A DNA stretch of 34,674 bases from an uncultured Clostridia bacterium (GTDB taxonomy: Bacteria > Bacillota > Clostridia > UBA1381). The stretch spans positions 1 to 34,674 of the forward strand of contig CAKSRS010000023.1 in assembly GCA_934487205.1 (NCBI GenBank), read 5' to 3'. Positions within the stretch are counted from its first letter, which is position 1, and each line of letters starts with the position of its first letter. The translations under genes and the position numbers were made by a program. The notes under the pieces were generated by a model. It saw nothing but the letters and a program-made list of their open reading frames with translations, had not been told where the DNA came from and ran no database searches. Below are positions 32,267-34,674 of this stretch, in pieces.

Positions 32267-32809
32267 TTAATTTGCAACTTTTACCATTGAGTGTCTTACT
32301 ACTCTGTTGTCATCATACACATACCCCTTCATGAACTCCTCGACTACGGTATTTTCCGTTATCGCGTCGTCGTCCACATGCATAACCGCGTTATGCAGAT
32401 TGGGGTCAAATTCTTCACCCACTGCCTTAATTGCCGAAATTTTCAGCTTGCCGAGTGAGTCAATCATTTGCTTTTCTACCATTTCTACGCCGCTTTTAAG
32501 ACTTTTTGCATCTTCCGACGTAACCTCAACCGCAAGCGCCCTTTCCAAATTATCAAGCACCGGCAAAAGCTCCGCCGCGGTATCAATTACCGCGTCCGCG
32601 TAACGCGCGTCCTTTTCCTTTTGCGTGCGCTTTTTATAATTGTCAAATTCCGCATACAGTCTTAAGTATTTGTCCTCGCTTTCCTTTAATTTTTCGGAAA
32701 GCTCCTCGGTTTTATCCTTTTCTTCTTCTGCCGTTTCCGCCGCAACTTCCTCGGTTTCATTCACCTTTGCGGTTTCTTCGGTTTCCGTATTTTTCTTTTC
32801 TTCTGCCAA
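32267..32809 (-). CDS. grpE: Nucleotide exchange factor GrpE
   Basis: The 180-residue protein releases ADP from DnaK. It has an acidic Glu/Thr-rich N-terminus, a long coiled coil (about 30-80, with YLRLYAEFDNYKKRT) and the C-terminal beta domain with GEEFDPNLHNAVMHVDD and VVRHSMVKVAN. The start must be TTG 32809, since no ATG occurs before the conserved region; GGAGAGGG lies seven bases upstream and overlaps the hrcA end. Only three bases separate it from hrcA. Confidence 0.96.
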   Translation of the reverse strand: MAEEKKNTETEETAKVNETEEVAAETAEEEKDKTEELSEKLKESEDKYLRLYAEFDNYKKRTQKEKDARYADAVIDTAAELLPVLDNLERALAVEVTSEDAKSLKSGVEMVEKQMIDSLGKLKISAIKAVGEEFDPNLHNAVMHVDDDAITENTVVEEFMKGYVYDDNRVVRHSMVKVAN

Positions 32810-32812
32810 TTT

Positions 32813-33856
32813 CTATCCCTCTCCTTCTGAATTATAAAGCTGATCAAGTATCTTATCAACATGATTTGATATGCAGTCAAGGCTTGCGATTACCTTCGCG
32901 TAATCCATACGCTTCGGACCGATAACGCCTATCCTGCCGACAACCTTATCACCTATTTTATAATTAACGGCAACAAGGCTGGAATTTACCAGTTCGGTAA
33001 ACTCATTTTCCGCACCGATTTTCACATCAACATCGTCCTTCGGACTACCTATCAGCTTTACGAGATTATCCTTATTTTCAAGGAATGTAAGCATCTCCTT
33101 TGCCTTATTCACATCGGAAAACTCCGGATATGACAATATTGATTTTGCATTGTTAACATAGACCTCGGTTTGGTCAAGCGAATCAATTGCTTCATACACA
33201 AAATTCAAAATATTGATAAGAGTTTTTGTATCAACCGTTCCTTCAACTTCATCGCCGATTGCCTTGATTTTGTCAAGCGTTAGTTCTTCCGCCGTCAGCC
33301 CCGAAATTCTGCTGCTTAATATTTCCGTCAGCTTTGACGCGGTGTCATCATCAATATCAATCGCAACCGTCTGATTTTTAATCATTCCGGTTCTCGTTAT
33401 AACCACAATCATGGCGTTACCGAGACCCAAATTTACAAGTTCGATTTTCTTGATAACCGCGCTGTTAAGTTTCGGTGATGTAACCACCGTTGTGTATTCG
33501 GTAAGCGTTGATGCAATCAGGCTCGCCTTTTTAATCACCATCTCCAGCTGGCTTACACGCTCCGTCAAAATCGACTGCAATTTTTCCACCGCCTCAACGC
33601 TCATTTGATAACGGCGCATCAGCGAATTGACATAAAAGCGATAACCAACGTCGGACGGTATCCGTCCCGCAGATGTGTGCGGCTGGATTAAGTATCCCAT
33701 TTCCTCCAAATCCGCCATTTCGTTGCGGATTGTCGCGCTTGATAACCCAAGCTCGTTTTTTTTAGAAATGGCACGGGAGCCGACAGGCTCCGCCGTATCG
33801 ATATATTCATCAATTACAGCTTGCAGAATTTTCTGTTTTCTGTCATTTAATTCCAC
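32813..33856 (-). CDS. hrcA: Heat-inducible transcription repressor HrcA
   Basis: The 347-residue repressor has an N-terminal winged helix (KQKILQAVIDEYIDTAEPVG through SSATIRNEMADLEEMGYL) and a GAF-like dimerisation domain. It binds the CIRCE element ahead of its own operon, with GroEL as the usual titrating chaperone. The start is GTG 33856, with GGGAGGAG six bases upstream. It is the first gene of the hrcA-grpE-dnaK-dnaJ unit; three of these four genes use GTG or TTG starts, which may keep output of each gene balanced. Confidence 0.97.
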   Translation of the reverse strand: MELNDRKQKILQAVIDEYIDTAEPVGSRAISKKNELGLSSATIRNEMADLEEMGYLIQPHTSAGRIPSDVGYRFYVNSLMRRYQMSVEAVEKLQSILTERVSQLEMVIKKASLIASTLTEYTTVVTSPKLNSAVIKKIELVNLGLGNAMIVVITRTGMIKNQTVAIDIDDDTASKLTEILSSRISGLTAEELTLDKIKAIGDEVEGTVDTKTLINILNFVYEAIDSLDQTEVYVNNAKSILSYPEFSDVNKAKEMLTFLENKDNLVKLIGSPKDDVDVKIGAENEFTELVNSSLVAVNYKIGDKVVGRIGVIGPKRMDYAKVIASLDCISNHVDKILDQLYNSEGEG

Positions 33857-33889
33857 TGTCCGCTCCTCCCTTAAAAAGTCAAAATACTG

Positions 33890-33916
33890 TTAGCACTCAA
33901 CACCTTCGAGTGCTAA
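33890..33916 (-). promoter_or_regulatory. CIRCE operator (HrcA binding site)
   Basis: TTAGCACTC (33890-33898) and GAGTGCTAA (33908-33916) are separated by nine bases, a perfect match to the CIRCE consensus. It lies directly downstream of the -10 and covers the expected transcription start, so HrcA bound here would block RNA polymerase. Confidence 0.97.
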
Positions 33917-33923
33917 CAGTATA

Positions 33924-33952
33924 AATATACATCTATTTTCCTTATTTGTCAA
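33924..33952 (-). promoter_or_regulatory. Sigma-A promoter of the hrcA operon
   Basis: On the minus strand TTGACA (33947-33952) and TATATT (33924-33929) are 17 bases apart. The CIRCE element follows seven bases after the -10. Confidence 0.92.
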
Positions 33953-33979
33953 GGGGTTTTAACGAAATTTTAACAATTT

Positions 33980-34674
33980 TTATAAAATAAATTCACACAT
34001 CACCTGATTTGACACTTCCACCGCCTTGTCGGCAAGGAAAATCCGACCGTTTTTCTCTATAAGCATGCCCGTTTTTATGAATTTTAATAACGGCTTTTCA
34101 AAAACGTCCCGAATATTTTTGCCGAACCGTTCCGAAAATTCGGAAACTGCGATACCTTCCGTCATGCGCAGCCCCATGAACATAAATTCCGACATTTTAT
34201 CACTGAGCGTCAGCACATTTTTTTCACCGTCCGAAAATCGTCCTTTTATATAAGAAGAAAAATTATCGGTATTTGCGTATCTTGCGCCGCCGACGTAAGA
34301 ATGTGCCGACAAACCCACACCGATGTATTCGCGGCATTGCCAGTATTTTTTGTTATGCCGCGACTCCCTTCCGGGCAAAGCGAAATTTGATATTTCATAG
34401 CGGTTGTAACCGTATTTTTTAAGTTCGTCCGCGGCGTAAAAATACATATCCGCCTGAGCGTCATCATCGGGCAGCGCAAGCTCACCGCGCATATATTCAT
34501 CATACAGCGGCGTACCCTCCTCCAAAATCAGGCTGTAACAGGAAATATGTTCGGGCGACAAATCCGCCGCAATCCGTATATTTTCAGCAAGACTTGCCTT
34601 CGTCTGCTGCGGTATTGCAAGCATTAAATCAAGATTGATATTGTCAAATCCCGCATCGCGCGCAAGATGAAATC
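33980..34674 (-). CDS. hemW: HemW (oxygen-independent coproporphyrinogen oxidase-like radical SAM protein), 5' end outside window
   Basis: About 230 C-terminal residues are visible; the frame is open to base 34674 (with GFDNINLDLM just inside) and the radical-SAM cysteine motif lies beyond the edge. Family landmarks include LSPEHISCYSLILEEGTPL, YNRYEISNFALPG, the KYWQCREYIGVGLSAHSY signature and the GLRMTEGI segment of the HemN C-terminal domain. HemW is a heme-binding chaperone that inserts heme into respiratory proteins; it is often mis-annotated as HemN. hemW ahead of hrcA is the usual order in Firmicutes. The stop at 33980-33982 lies close to the hrcA promoter, with no clear terminator between. 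Confidence 0.93.
   Translation of the reverse strand, partial: FHLARDAGFDNINLDLMLAIPQQTKASLAENIRIAADLSPEHISCYSLILEEGTPLYDEYMRGELALPDDDAQADMYFYAADELKKYGYNRYEISNFALPGRESRHNKKYWQCREYIGVGLSAHSYVGGARYANTDNFSSYIKGRFSDGEKNVLTLSDKMSEFMFMGLRMTEGIAVSEFSERFGKNIRDVFEKPLLKFIKTGMLIEKNGRIFLADKAVEVSNQVMCEFIL

Overview
The window looks like a stretch of chromosome from a spore-forming member of class Clostridia, plausibly a gut organism. The sporulation genes dpaA, dpaB and a spoIIID fragment, the CIRCE-controlled hrcA-grpE-dnaK-dnaJ operon, AGGAGG-type ribosome binding sites and the yaaA-recF-remB-gyrB block all point to a Gram-positive spore former. A GH2 beta-galactosidase and two MATE pumps would fit a gut lifestyle. 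The species cannot be named from this sequence alone.

Positions 1-2256 are the right-hand end of an integrated mobile element, visibly more AT-rich than its flank. It holds the tail of an unrecognised membrane-spanning protein, a 59-aa ORF, a terminator and a large serine recombinase. The recombinase ends at the element boundary. The flanking sequence (about 2252-2404) encodes the C-terminal 50 residues of the sporulation regulator SpoIIID, without its N-terminal half. The element therefore sits inside spoIIID, in the helix-turn-helix region, with the recombinase beside the junction. This is the arrangement of the skin-type elements that interrupt sigK. It is the most interesting feature here, because it suggests a programmed, excisable interruption of spoIIID.

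Positions 2405-10057 are mostly minus-strand housekeeping and sporulation genes: prfB (without the usual programmed frameshift), secA, dpaB and dpaA (dipicolinate synthase, with a candidate sigma-K promoter), a MATE transporter and a DUF5662 gene. Positions 10136-16526 are plus strand: a PDZ/radical-SAM DUF512 protein, der, plsY, gpsA, mntP and asnA. asnA has a consensus promoter followed at once by a terminator-like hairpin and a long structured leader. Between asnA and recJ lies a minus-strand gene for a 54-residue protein that is 78% Asn+Gln, behind a 38-bp dyad.

Positions 16984-24498 form a plus-strand DNA-maintenance and stress cluster: recJ, rel (ppGpp synthetase/hydrolase), yaaA, recF, remB and gyrB. 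In many Firmicutes yaaA-recF-remB-gyrB follows dnaA-dnaN; here recJ-rel takes that place. A second MATE gene and a lacZ-type beta-galactosidase follow, each with its own promoter. The right end is the minus-strand heat-shock operon hrcA-grpE-dnaK-dnaJ behind a consensus promoter with CIRCE, preceded by the window-truncated hemW. I saw no tRNA, rRNA or CRISPR array.
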